Source of the DNA: a virus
IMG/VR virus record: IMGVR_UViG_3300011113_000652
Coordinates: 1-64,000 of that record
DNA length: 64,000 nt
Strand: one strand, 5' to 3'
Below the pieces are notes generated by a model, which did no database searches, was not told the DNA's origin, and saw only the letters and a program-made list of their open reading frames with translations. Each line of letters starts with the position of its first letter. The stretch's first letter is position 1. This document shows, in pieces, positions 40,139 to 49,489 of this stretch. The translations under genes were made by a program, and so were the position numbers.

Positions 40139-40597
40139 ATGTTAGTGTTACCAGACCATATAGTAGGCAAACCGGTGGGATTTACCTGTAGCACATTTGA
40201 TTTACTACATGCCGGTCATATCCTGATGCTGGCCGAAGCCAAAAGCATCTGTGATTATCTCATAGTGGGAGTGCAGAGTGATCCAACCATAGATCGGCCT
40301 GATGTCAAAAACAAACCTGTGCAAAGCATCGTTGAACGTTATGTGCAACTCAGTGCTGTAAAATTCATTGACGAAATTATTGTTTATGACACCGAAAAAG
40401 ATCTAGAAGATCTACTGATGTTCTTGCCTATAACTATACGCATCATTGGTGAAGAATATCGAGACAAGACATTCACTGGCAAGAATATCTGTGAGGATCG
40501 TGGCGTAAAGATATTCTACAACAGCCGTACACATAGATTCAGCTCTAGTGAACTGCGTCAAAGAACCTACCAGAGCGAACTCAGCAAGAAAAAATAA
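40139..40597 (+). CDS. cytidylyltransferase-like nucleotidyltransferase
   Basis: 152 aa. F-T-C-S-T-F-D-L-L-H-A-G-H (HxGH nucleotide site) near residue 16 and R-T-H-R-F-S-S-S-E-L near residue 133, in place of the usual R-T-x-G-I-S-T-T. Like glycerol-3-phosphate cytidylyltransferase or ADP-heptose synthase; activates a phosphorylated alcohol or sugar. Heads the amino-/guanidino-sugar cassette, so it may supply the activated precursor. Confidence 0.8.
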   Translation: MLVLPDHIVGKPVGFTCSTFDLLHAGHILMLAEAKSICDYLIVGVQSDPTIDRPDVKNKPVQSIVERYVQLSAVKFIDEIIVYDTEKDLEDLLMFLPITIRIIGEEYRDKTFTGKNICEDRGVKIFYNSRTHRFSSSELRQRTYQSELSKKK

Positions 40598-40834
40598 GTG
40601 GTCAAGATTGACTTCCACTCCTTTGGCATGGGCGATGTCGAAGATCCCGAACTGTATGCGGCCTTGCCCTTGGGCGAATTCATGGAAACAGAAAAAGGTC
40701 AATGGATCCGAGCCAACTGTCGAGATCCACAGTATATCATACGTGCAGATCCACACTCATATGGTACTAGAGTGATCGTTTATGGTGAAGTTGAAGAACC
40801 TGCAGCCACCGAATACTTTTTAAAATGGGCATGA
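40598..40834 (+). CDS. short protein related to the F-x-L-R-W family
   Basis: 78 aa from GTG 40598, directly after the previous stop. Ends V-E-E-P-A-A-T-E-Y-F-L-K-W-A, a divergent family ending. F-H-S-F-G-M-G-D-V-E-D at the start. Function unknown. Confidence 0.6.
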   Translation: MVKIDFHSFGMGDVEDPELYAALPLGEFMETEKGQWIRANCRDPQYIIRADPHSYGTRVIVYGEVEEPAATEYFLKWA

Positions 40835-40835
40835 T

Positions 40836-41810
40836 ATGAAAATACTAGTAACCGGAGGTCTGGGATTCATAGGACACAATGTGGTGTCGCGTCTGGAAGC
40901 ACAAGGACATGATGTTGTTATAGCAGATACACAAAGCACATACAACATAGTGCCCGAGTCTGAAATAGCCTACTTGATGGCAGAGCGCCGAGAAAAAATA
41001 CGCACAGACCGGATCTACAGCATAGACATGGTGGATCGTGCTGGTATCCACTGGCTGATTCGTCAGCATAGACCCGATACTGTCGTGCACCTGGCCAGCT
41101 TTCCCAGACAAAAAGTGGTCAATGCCGATGCACCAACTGGCAGCCGAGTCATGAGCGAAGGTCTACTGAACCTGCTGGAGGCCGCAGTGGCCAACTCGGT
41201 GGGCAGATTTGTGTATGCCAGCAGCAGCATGATCTACGGTGACTTCCACGGCACAGGTCCCAACGGCATAGATGAATCTCATGCGTGCCGGCCCTTGGGT
41301 CAGTATGGCATCATGAAGCTGGCCGGAGAGTGGTTGGTCAGAGACTACACAGTACGCACCGGAATGGCACATACCATTGTACGGCCCAGTGCAGTGTATG
41401 GACCCTTGGATGTGGAGGATCGTGTGATCAGCCAGTTTCTTATCCGGGCCATGCGCGGTCAAGAAATACAGGTGCGCGGTGCCGATGAACTATTAGATTT
41501 TACCTATGTGGGCGACACTGCCGATGGAATTGTGGCCGCCGCACAGAGCCCCAACGCCGAAAATAAAACCTACAATATCACACGTGGCCATAGCAGGACC
41601 TTGCTGGAAGCAGCACAGATAGCAGTAAACTTGGCACAACGTGGCACCATACGGATCCTGGATCCTGATGCGGCTTTTCCCAGCCGAGGTCAGTTAAATA
41701 TCTCAGCGGCACAACGAGATTTTAATTTTGAACCAGGTGTAGACATAGAACAAGGATTCAGAGTCTATTACACCTGGTTAAGTCAGTCTAATTACTTTGG
41801 TATAAAATGA
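40836..41810 (+). CDS. NAD-dependent epimerase/dehydratase
   Basis: 324 aa. T-G-G-L-G-F-I-G NAD loop, V-V-H-L-A-S, Y-A-S-S-S-M-I-Y-G with the catalytic Ser, Y-G-I-M-K Tyr/Lys, and V-R-P-S-A-V-Y-G-P. Full-length extended SDR acting on a nucleotide sugar. ATGA overlap with the amidinotransferase. Confidence 0.88.
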   Translation: MKILVTGGLGFIGHNVVSRLEAQGHDVVIADTQSTYNIVPESEIAYLMAERREKIRTDRIYSIDMVDRAGIHWLIRQHRPDTVVHLASFPRQKVVNADAPTGSRVMSEGLLNLLEAAVANSVGRFVYASSSMIYGDFHGTGPNGIDESHACRPLGQYGIMKLAGEWLVRDYTVRTGMAHTIVRPSAVYGPLDVEDRVISQFLIRAMRGQEIQVRGADELLDFTYVGDTADGIVAAAQSPNAENKTYNITRGHSRTLLEAAQIAVNLAQRGTIRILDPDAAFPSRGQLNISAAQRDFNFEPGVDIEQGFRVYYTWLSQSNYFGIK

Positions 41811-42823
41811 TAAATTCTAACTTTGGTTTTACTTCCTTAAAAGAAATTTGGTTGGGTGACTGTTACCCAGAGTCATACTATGATCATTTACCAAATGAAA
41901 TTGCTGATCCTTTCAGACAAATAACGCAGTGGACCAAAGAAGATACTGGCCGTTTGCAGAGATTTTTAGAAAGTTATGGCATTACTGTACGGAGACCTCA
42001 ATTCACAAAAATAGAAAACTATCTTGACAGTCGCGATAATTTGGTTAAACCACCTATTACACCTAGAGATCATTACTTGGTGCTAGGAAACACCTTATAT
42101 TCATTACACAATCAACTTAAAAATGATCCTTGGCTACACTGGTTAGAATACTATCGCACGCAGAAATACGACGTACAAGAACCCAAAGATCAACCAATTA
42201 ACTGTGTATGCCCACCATCTGTGGTTCGCATAGGAAGAGATCTATTCATTGATAAAGGAGCACACGAACACATGTGGGGATTTGTCTGTCAATGGATGGT
42301 AGGAGCAGCAAATGAATATCGAGTAAACATTTGTGACACAACTGGACACAGCGATAGTGTGTTTTGTCCAGTAATGCCAGGAGTAATTGTGACCTCACAT
42401 TACAAAACTGATTATTCTCAAAGTTTCCCTGACTGGGAAATTTTTCATCTACCAAAGAATCTACACAATTTTAACAATCCAAAAGACTGGTCGACATATG
42501 ACAGCAAAATAGATTCAAATAAAGCATTTTCGGATCATATAATAAAAAATGCCAGTAATTGGGTTGGCACGTTCAGTGAAACAGTAGCTGAAGTTAATAT
42601 GTTGGTAATCGATGAAAAAAATATTGTTGCTATGAAAGATTATCCTCCGTTGACAGAATGGCTTTATCAACGTGGTATTACCGTACATTTTTTTGATTTT
42701 AAAACGAGAAGTTTCTGGGATGGAGGCTGGCACTGTCTTACTTTAGACATTCACAGGCAAGATCACAAACTTGATTTGTTTCCCGATCGAGGCGATAACG
42801 GTGTATATTGGAGATTGAAGTGA
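41807..42823 (+). CDS. glycine/inosamine-type amidinotransferase
   Basis: 338 aa. K-P-P-I-T-P-R-D near residue 82 is the family's P-R-D motif, G-H-S-D-S-V-F contains the catalytic His/Asp, and G-G-W-H-C-L-T-L-D near residue 307 has the catalytic Cys of the G-G-x-x-C-x-T motif. Moves an amidino group from arginine to an amine, as in creatine or streptomycin pathways (StrB1). Coupled to an epimerase before and a DegT aminotransferase after, so an amino-sugar or aminocyclitol acceptor is likely. AT-rich. Confidence 0.85.
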   Translation: MINSNFGFTSLKEIWLGDCYPESYYDHLPNEIADPFRQITQWTKEDTGRLQRFLESYGITVRRPQFTKIENYLDSRDNLVKPPITPRDHYLVLGNTLYSLHNQLKNDPWLHWLEYYRTQKYDVQEPKDQPINCVCPPSVVRIGRDLFIDKGAHEHMWGFVCQWMVGAANEYRVNICDTTGHSDSVFCPVMPGVIVTSHYKTDYSQSFPDWEIFHLPKNLHNFNNPKDWSTYDSKIDSNKAFSDHIIKNASNWVGTFSETVAEVNMLVIDEKNIVAMKDYPPLTEWLYQRGITVHFFDFKTRSFWDGGWHCLTLDIHRQDHKLDLFPDRGDNGVYWRLK

Positions 42824-43902
42824 CCGGATCATTGACTATTTCATTTACTGGTCTAAAAAAACAGTATAACAACTTACGCACTGAAATCTTAGATGTCACT
42901 GATATAGTGTTGCGTAGCGGTCATCTTATGGACGGCAACCATACCGCTGAGTTTGAAAGCTGGTTGGCCAAGAAAAATGGTGTCAAGTATGCGGCCACCT
43001 GTCATAGTGGTACACATGCTTTAGAAATCATTGCCGAATACTATGCGTCGCAAAAGTTTTGGCCCAATCCTCCTAGAGTGCTGGTTCCGGCCATGACCTA
43101 TCCAGCCACAATCAATGCTTTCATGCGTGTGGGCTGGGACGTGGTCATAGTTGACACTGACTACCACGGCATCTTGGATCTGCGCAAGATAGATCGTGCT
43201 ATGAGTGTACAGGCCATAGTAGCAGTAGGCCTGTATGGGCATGCGCTGAACAAACATGAGTGGCTCAACAACAATGCTGCCGTGATTATTGAAGATGCCG
43301 CACAACATTGGCTTAGTTATGGTTGTAGAAGAATTGCAAATGCTGCTGCTATAAGTTTTGATCCCATGAAGAACTTGAACAACTACGGCAACGGTGGCGC
43401 CATTGTCACAGACGATGTAAACCTGTTAGAGTATGCCCGTAGTTCTCGTAACAATGGCAAACCCACACACATAGACACCGGATCAAACAGCCGTATGAGC
43501 GAGGTTGATTGTGCGCAGATGTTGGTCAAGACCGGTCACATTGACACCTGGCAGGCTCGTAGAGCCAAGATCAGTGCTTACTGGATGCAACGTCTCAAAG
43601 GCACTGCGGTACGTAGTTTGATAGATGAAGGCAATTATCAACATCATGCCTATCACAAGTTTGTGATCGAAGTTGGTAATCGTGATATACTACAACGTAA
43701 TTTGGCCTTGCATGGCATTGAAACACGCATACACTATCGTGAACCCTTGCACGAGCTACCAGCCTATCAGCACTTGCCAGGACCCGACGTACTAAGTGCG
43801 GCATCGGCCATGGCACGTAGAGTGCTGACCTTGCCCTTGTACCCTGAACTGACTGATTTAGAAGTTGAATATATTGTGGATCAAGTGTTGGATAACATCT
43901 AA
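42820..43902 (+). CDS. DegT/DnrJ/EryC1/StrS-family aminotransferase
   Basis: 360 aa from GTG 42820, which overlaps the previous stop as GTGA and has GGAG 6 nt upstream. C-H-S-G-T-H-A-L near residue 58 (PLP phosphate site), E-D-A-A-Q near 165 and S-F-D-P-M-K-N-L with the PLP Lys, followed by G-N-G-G-A-I-V-T. Family members aminate keto-sugars or scyllo-inosose. It would create the amine that the amidinotransferase modifies. Overlaps the convergent 539-aa-ORF gene by 4 nt. Confidence 0.88.
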   Translation: MTGSLTISFTGLKKQYNNLRTEILDVTDIVLRSGHLMDGNHTAEFESWLAKKNGVKYAATCHSGTHALEIIAEYYASQKFWPNPPRVLVPAMTYPATINAFMRVGWDVVIVDTDYHGILDLRKIDRAMSVQAIVAVGLYGHALNKHEWLNNNAAVIIEDAAQHWLSYGCRRIANAAAISFDPMKNLNNYGNGGAIVTDDVNLLEYARSSRNNGKPTHIDTGSNSRMSEVDCAQMLVKTGHIDTWQARRAKISAYWMQRLKGTAVRSLIDEGNYQHHAYHKFVIEVGNRDILQRNLALHGIETRIHYREPLHELPAYQHLPGPDVLSAASAMARRVLTLPLYPELTDLEVEYIVDQVLDNI

Positions 43903-45488
43903 TCTGCCACAAGATTTCTTTTCAACAAAGCATACGAAGCCAACCAGGCCCAGTCGTAGCTCTTGCGCAGTTCTACTATATCTCCGTTGACCGCATCGTA
44001 GTATTCCACAGCGTCTTGGGCACCTTTCATGCTCCAGGTCCCATCGGAGTCATCCGATTCGAGCCAACGATAAAGTCTAAACTCACTTTCAACATCGATG
44101 TTGCCTTTTAACTTCAAGCATTCGCGAAAAGCAGTGCGCCAGGCCATCCAAGGTGTATGGGCATATTCAGCAGTACCAGACAGTATGGGCACAACTTCGT
44201 GAGCACTATCTAGTGTAAAGTCTAGACCTTGACCGGCATTGTCCAACACTAATTTTTTATTGTATGCAATCATAGCCTGATGCCCATAAGTCAATCCTGT
44301 GATGGAATTGTGCGCATGGAATATATAGTGCTTGGGCTTCTGCAATCTGTCAGGTTGCCATGACCAATCAAAGTCCGGATTCACACGCAGTTTGGCAAAT
44401 ACAGCAAAGAACCAAGGGGTGGTGCTGAGTCGGGCCGCGGCATGATAAGCTGCCACACGTCCAATGACGCCTCGGCTGACCACCACACGATTGTCTCGAC
44501 TGGCTGTTGCTGAGGATAGGGCACGTAGGTTATCTAGGGCGTTGGGCTCACCGTTTTCAATGAACACGATATCCAAAGGCTCTTCACTACCATGACGCCA
44601 GGTCTTGTCAATGTGGGGATAATCATATACTTGCTGATGCATGTAATTTTTTGTTTCCCTTGGTACTATCACAACACTGGCCCCAGGTGTTAGTGGAACC
44701 ACAGTCTTGGTCTGTTCTCGCCACAGGCTGACCGTAGGCTCAAAGCCTGTGGCTCCACCGGTGCTGAACATGACCAATGGAGTCCTAAACTCGTGCTCAC
44801 GTATGGCTACCACATGTGTGTCATGCTCATGTTCTACCACGGGCACGGGCCATCTCGGCACACTTATATCCTCAACAAAATGCAAGGTATCAAACCATTC
44901 CAGCAGTTTTATGTTTTTGCTTTTTTCTAAAAAACTAGGCACATGCACATAGAATGTGTCTCCAAACTTTTGTGTGCCACTTGCAAACACATGTAACATG
45001 TCGGTCTGCCACTCATTGGGATGCCAGGTAAAGTCAAACATGGTGTAGTCACAAACACTGCTGACTACCCAAACATATTCATGATCAACTTTGGCCAACA
45101 CTCTGCGCAGGGTACCTAGATAGTCGCTGATGTATCTGGTGCTCATCTCACAAGGCACTGTGATGCCGGTTCCGTGATCGATACCTATGACAGGTACAGA
45201 ACTTTTTCTTGGCAACACCACATGTTTGCGATTGACCTCTGCACCACCCAATTTTGGTACAAGATACGTGCCGCCGTTGTCTTGATGTTGGCTGGGCCAA
45301 GCATGTGTCTGATCAGCTTCCCAGGGCACCGGTTCCCAAAGAAAATCATGTGTGCTATAGTCAGTTAAATAGTTCGTCCACCAAAAATACCTTGTTCTCG
45401 AAAGTTGCCGTGCATGTTCAACAGATTCCGCTGCCTGTTCATGGGCAAATAGATTTGGTTTTGTTCCAGAATAAAAAACGTCAAACAT
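43899..45488 (-). CDS. glycosyltransferase-like protein with internal repeats
   Basis: 529 aa from ATG 45488 (an earlier in-frame start at 45518 exists). Two tandem modules at residues ~20-95 and ~130-215 both contain a Y-S/T-x-x-D-F-x-W-x-P element. The C-terminal half has L-D-I-V-F-I-E-N-G-E-P-N-A-L-D-N followed by A-A-Y-H-A-A-A and T-T-P-W-F-F. That pattern is familiar from large predicted transferases with D-E-P-N-A motifs. Its start codon overlaps the divergent gene's start. Confidence 0.5.
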   Translation of the reverse strand: MFDVFYSGTKPNLFAHEQAAESVEHARQLSRTRYFWWTNYLTDYSTHDFLWEPVPWEADQTHAWPSQHQDNGGTYLVPKLGGAEVNRKHVVLPRKSSVPVIGIDHGTGITVPCEMSTRYISDYLGTLRRVLAKVDHEYVWVVSSVCDYTMFDFTWHPNEWQTDMLHVFASGTQKFGDTFYVHVPSFLEKSKNIKLLEWFDTLHFVEDISVPRWPVPVVEHEHDTHVVAIREHEFRTPLVMFSTGGATGFEPTVSLWREQTKTVVPLTPGASVVIVPRETKNYMHQQVYDYPHIDKTWRHGSEEPLDIVFIENGEPNALDNLRALSSATASRDNRVVVSRGVIGRVAAYHAAARLSTTPWFFAVFAKLRVNPDFDWSWQPDRLQKPKHYIFHAHNSITGLTYGHQAMIAYNKKLVLDNAGQGLDFTLDSAHEVVPILSGTAEYAHTPWMAWRTAFRECLKLKGNIDVESEFRLYRWLESDDSDGTWSMKGAQDAVEYYDAVNGDIVELRKSYDWAWLASYALLKRNLVAD

Positions 45489-46590
45489 GATTAGAATAGA
45501 TGAAATATATAATAACACATTTTGGCCATGGTTGCAACAGAATCGGCCAGGTACAAGATTGTTTTTCTGTGATCCATTTGGTCATACTGATCCAGAACAT
45601 CTATTTAATCTAAGCAATCCAACAGCCAAAGAAACCAACTATGTGTTCATGCATGATCAAGAACCGGCGGATGCTGGCCTATTTGATGCTTTGTTCCAAG
45701 ATGTTCTAAGAAGAAATACCGATGTATGGTGGCCCAACAAACCCAATCCTTTTGGACATGTTATAGTCAGCGAACAAGGTGAACAGGTTGAACAGTTGTG
45801 TGCAAAATATGAATGGACTGCTCATTATTATTTTTATCATGGCTGGGCTTGTTTGGATTGGTTTCGAGGGTACGATCGAACATTTTTAATTCCTCGGGCT
45901 CAAGATCGGTGTCCTACAAAAACTTTTATGAGTCCTAACAGGATTGTAGGGGGGCAACGTGATCACAGGGTGTTGTTTCTTTATCACGTATTCAAACAAG
46001 GACTACAAAATAATCATATATCAGCACCAAGAATATGCCAATTTGAACATGTGGATATCAGTAGTATAGCACTAAAGTATACCAACGTATACCAGGATAT
46101 AACCGAAGTATTCGGTGCAGCCGAGTTGCCAAGATTATTTGCCGGGGAAGATACCCAGGAAATGCATAGTTATCAACTAGGTAACTTTGTAGAATCTGCG
46201 GATAGCTTGGTATATGTGCCCACAGAAACCGTATACTTTGGTCGCAGAACTCACCTCACAGAAAAAACATTCAAGGCCATAGTTCTAGAAATGCCATTTG
46301 TGTTAGTGGCACCTGCTCACAGCCTTGAATACCTGCGCAAGTATGGATTCCGAACATTTGATTCGGTGTTTGATGAAAGTTATGATTTGGAAACCAATGA
46401 TATTCGCAGAATAGAACGTGTAACACAATTATTAAAAGATCTAGACAATCTAAGCATGCATGAACGCCAACAAATCCACCAAGCATGTTTACCCATTGTC
46501 CAACACAATTACAATCATTTTTATGGTGGTGACTTTGCGAATATACTTTGGAAAGAAATGACTAGCATGCTCAGGGGGTTATGTGTTTAA
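45487..46590 (+). CDS. glycosyltransferase-like protein of the T-E-K-x-x-K family
   Basis: 367 aa. Near the C-terminus L-T-E-K-T-F-K-A-I-V then Y-G-F-R-T-F-D-S-V-F-D-E-S-Y-D. The N-terminal half contains F-M-H-D-Q-E-P-A and V-S-E-Q-G, plausible GT-B acceptor-domain elements. Head-to-head with the previous gene, and overlapping the next paralogue by 8 nt. Confidence 0.6.
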   Translation: MIRIDEIYNNTFWPWLQQNRPGTRLFFCDPFGHTDPEHLFNLSNPTAKETNYVFMHDQEPADAGLFDALFQDVLRRNTDVWWPNKPNPFGHVIVSEQGEQVEQLCAKYEWTAHYYFYHGWACLDWFRGYDRTFLIPRAQDRCPTKTFMSPNRIVGGQRDHRVLFLYHVFKQGLQNNHISAPRICQFEHVDISSIALKYTNVYQDITEVFGAAELPRLFAGEDTQEMHSYQLGNFVESADSLVYVPTETVYFGRRTHLTEKTFKAIVLEMPFVLVAPAHSLEYLRKYGFRTFDSVFDESYDLETNDIRRIERVTQLLKDLDNLSMHERQQIHQACLPIVQHNYNHFYGGDFANILWKEMTSMLRGLCV

Positions 46591-47776
46591 ATTTGTATTT
46601 GATAAGCGTAACCATGACAGACCCTATCCAAATCTAGCACCCATGATGGACAACCCACACCAAAGTTATCATGGCATGGGCGACGAACATCCTTTTATAG
46701 TTCCGTGCCGGCTCTTGTATTATGCTAAAGACCACGGATATCCTTGCCAAATTTCTTATTTGGATGAACCCATACCCGATCAGGCCTGGTACCCGGTGGG
46801 GCTGGGATTTTTCCATTTTGAAATAGATTACTTTGGCATGATGTCAGAACATGTAAAAGATCTTTTGCGTTCACGAGCCTTGCGAGCATTGTTTTATTAT
46901 CATGAAGGGGACAGCCCATATCACGAAAAATCCAGACTGGATCAACTTTGTCGCCAACATAATTTACCAATGGATTGTTATAAATTTGTCAGTGGTAATA
47001 CTGCTGCTGATCAAATTCCAGGTTTCTGTTGGTTTCCAGACCATGAACTGTTCTATTGGCGTAACAGTGTCAAATGGAATGATCGCAGCATGCCCGGCGT
47101 CAGTTATCATAACAGGCCCAGGACTCGAAGATATACTGCACTCAATCGTATACACAAGTGGTGGAGAGCCACCATTATGACCGAGCTAAAGCAACAAGGT
47201 ATCCTGGACAACAGCCACTGGAGTTACAACAACATAGATCAAAATGATCAATGGCATGACAATCCCATTGAATTGTGGAGATTTGATAATTTGGAACAAC
47301 GTCTTAAAGATTTTGTAGATCAAAGTCCATACACCTGTGACCATTTAGATTCCGTTGGACACAACAGCCATTGGTTGTTTGTGCCCGAACACTTTGACGA
47401 TTCATATTGTAATTTGGTATTGGAAACCTTGTATGATGCCGAACAAAGCGGTGGCGCCTTTATAACTGAAAAAATATTCAAACCCATTAGACACGCACAA
47501 CCATTTGTGGTATTTGGCACTGCGAATACCCTGGTGACCTTGCGCAATCTTGGGTATCAAACATTTGATACTCTATTAGATAATTCTTATGACAGCGAAA
47601 TCAATAATACTACTCGTTTTATAAAAACCTTAAATACAATCAAACAGATGAATCAGACCAGTTTACATGAATTTTATGTCAGTTGTAAAGATCAACTGTT
47701 ACACAACCAAGAATTATTTTTAGCATCAAAATATCCAAGATTACAAATGCTTGCCCAAAAACTCAATCATGATTAA
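46583..47776 (+). CDS. glycosyltransferase-like protein of the T-E-K-x-x-K family
   Basis: 397 aa from GTG 46583, behind a good AGGGGG. I-T-E-K-I-F-K-P-I-R-H-A-Q-P-F-V-V-F-G then L-G-Y-Q-T-F-D-T-L-L-D-N-S-Y-D. F-Y-Y-H-E-G-D-S-P corresponds to the D-Q-E-P region of the upstream paralogue. Acceptor unknown. Confidence 0.6.
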   Translation: MFKFVFDKRNHDRPYPNLAPMMDNPHQSYHGMGDEHPFIVPCRLLYYAKDHGYPCQISYLDEPIPDQAWYPVGLGFFHFEIDYFGMMSEHVKDLLRSRALRALFYYHEGDSPYHEKSRLDQLCRQHNLPMDCYKFVSGNTAADQIPGFCWFPDHELFYWRNSVKWNDRSMPGVSYHNRPRTRRYTALNRIHKWWRATIMTELKQQGILDNSHWSYNNIDQNDQWHDNPIELWRFDNLEQRLKDFVDQSPYTCDHLDSVGHNSHWLFVPEHFDDSYCNLVLETLYDAEQSGGAFITEKIFKPIRHAQPFVVFGTANTLVTLRNLGYQTFDTLLDNSYDSEINNTTRFIKTLNTIKQMNQTSLHEFYVSCKDQLLHNQELFLASKYPRLQMLAQKLNHD

Positions 47777-48800
47777 CAGCTACACCTCCTGGCAACCACT
47801 TGAAGCAGTCATAGTTGGACGTGCTTATAGTCCTGATTATTTTGATTTTTTGGAGAACACACAGGTCAGGAATCAATTACAGCAAATCCTGGCAGAGACT
47901 GCCGAGGATTTAGATAACTTGCAACACATCATAGAACAGTATGGAGCCAAAGTTTATAGACCTGATTTGCCCGATAAACAAGATTTTATAATAAATCAAA
48001 TCAATAATCAAGTTCCCTTGCCACCGCTGACTCCACGAGATTGGCAAATAACACTGGGCCAAAAACTTTTGAGAATCATTGCTCACCATGGACTGAATAA
48101 TATCTGCAATAATTTTCCTGATCAAATAATAAATCCTCACTATCAACCCAAGAATCGTTATCACTGGGATCCCAATTGCATACTCAATGGTGCATCAGCC
48201 AGTTGCATTGTGCGTGTAGGGCGAGACATATTCTTTGACAATTCAGACATGTTACGACCAGAACAAAGTCGCTGGATAGTTGACAATGTTTTGGGACCAG
48301 AATATCGCATACACGAAGCTGTTACTGATGGACATGGCGATGCTGTGTTTGCCATATTGAAACCAGGTGTGATACTTTCTAGCAAACACGATCAAAATCT
48401 AAATTTTGAAAAAGATTTTCCAGGCTGGCAAGTGCTACGTGTCATGGACTCCAGCATAGATGCAGCCATGACCGCAGGCAAGTTTCGTCATGAAAATGGT
48501 CCGCAGGCTTGGTATGTTCAAGGGCAAACACCTACACCAGAGTTTACTGAGTACGTTGACACTTACTTGAACGAATGGACCGGCTTTGTGGCCGAAACAG
48601 TGTTTGATGTCAACTGCTTGGTCCTGGATGAAGAGAATGTGATATTTGGTGCCTACAACAAGAATGTTTTTGATTTCTGCGAGAAAAACAGAATCAATCC
48701 TATCATTTCAGAACTGCGCCACAGCTATTTTTGGGATGGTGGCATCAGTTGTTGCACTCAGGATCTCAGACGTCGCGGCGGTCTTGAGACTTATCTATAA
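47769..48800 (+). CDS. amidinotransferase, second copy
   Basis: 343 aa from ATG 47769 (8-nt overlap upstream). L-P-P-L-T-P-R-D motif, D-G-H-G-D-A-V-F with catalytic His/Asp, and G-G-I-S-C-C-T-Q-D with the catalytic Cys. Diverged from the copy at 41807, so probably acts on a different amine. Its 3' end overlaps the convergent minus-strand gene by 6 nt. Confidence 0.85.
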   Translation: MINSYTSWQPLEAVIVGRAYSPDYFDFLENTQVRNQLQQILAETAEDLDNLQHIIEQYGAKVYRPDLPDKQDFIINQINNQVPLPPLTPRDWQITLGQKLLRIIAHHGLNNICNNFPDQIINPHYQPKNRYHWDPNCILNGASASCIVRVGRDIFFDNSDMLRPEQSRWIVDNVLGPEYRIHEAVTDGHGDAVFAILKPGVILSSKHDQNLNFEKDFPGWQVLRVMDSSIDAAMTAGKFRHENGPQAWYVQGQTPTPEFTEYVDTYLNEWTGFVAETVFDVNCLVLDEENVIFGAYNKNVFDFCEKNRINPIISELRHSYFWDGGISCCTQDLRRRGGLETYL

Positions 48801-49487
48801 TAAATCAAAACGTTCAAGAGTATATGAAACAAAATAATCATTTTGAGTTTGTACAAAGTCTATATATCTATCAAACTGTGTGTTGATGTCCATGGGTAAA
48901 AATTTTTCTGTATTCAGCACTATTGCATGACACCAGGACAACCAGGCCAAGTTGGTGCAGTCTCCTAGTATACGTTGGCCACAACAGGTTTTTTTGAAAT
49001 TTTCAATGGCAACAAGAGTTTTGTGATCATTGGGATGATAATCCACCTTGCAATTGTCAAGTAAAAAATATAATTTTTGTACAAAATCTTCTGGACTGGT
49101 CACCAACAGATCCGCGTTTAACACCATGGGTTTGATATATTCATTTAAAAACTCATCGCTGTTGATCCTCCATTTGGCATCATTGCTAAGGTCAAAAAAT
49201 TGATCAACCCTGTCTCGATTTTTCCACAGTGATTTCCAAAGTTTTTCATAGCCATTGCAAAAGGCAACAAACTGTGAACGCCTGCTGCAAAAACAACCCA
49301 AAAAAGTTCTGTTCTGGCCAAACTCAAAAGTGTGCCTGGTGATTATTGATTCACCGTGTGGGTATTGATCTGAGTTGTGATAATTTAAATCGGGTTTTTC
49401 TAAATTAAATTTGGCAGTTTGCAAAGAATATATCAAGTTTGCAAGCCAGTTAGCACCTTGCCCCTGTGGACAGGTTATCACATACAT
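48795..49487 (-). CDS. sulfotransferase-like protein (tentative)
   Basis: 230 aa. Starts I-T-C-P-Q-G-Q-G-A-N-W-L-A-N-L-I, a loop that looks like the 5'-phosphosulfate site of sulfotransferases (P-x-x-G-x-x-W-L). Conserved with the protein at 56863, including a C-terminal L-A-W-L-S-W-C-H-A block. Other P-loop folds are possible. Final gene of the long minus-strand operon. Confidence 0.4.
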   Translation of the reverse strand: MYVITCPQGQGANWLANLIYSLQTAKFNLEKPDLNYHNSDQYPHGESIITRHTFEFGQNRTFLGCFCSRRSQFVAFCNGYEKLWKSLWKNRDRVDQFFDLSNDAKWRINSDEFLNEYIKPMVLNADLLVTSPEDFVQKLYFLLDNCKVDYHPNDHKTLVAIENFKKTCCGQRILGDCTNLAWLSWCHAIVLNTEKFLPMDINTQFDRYIDFVQTQNDYFVSYTLERFDLL

Positions 49488-49489
49488 GG

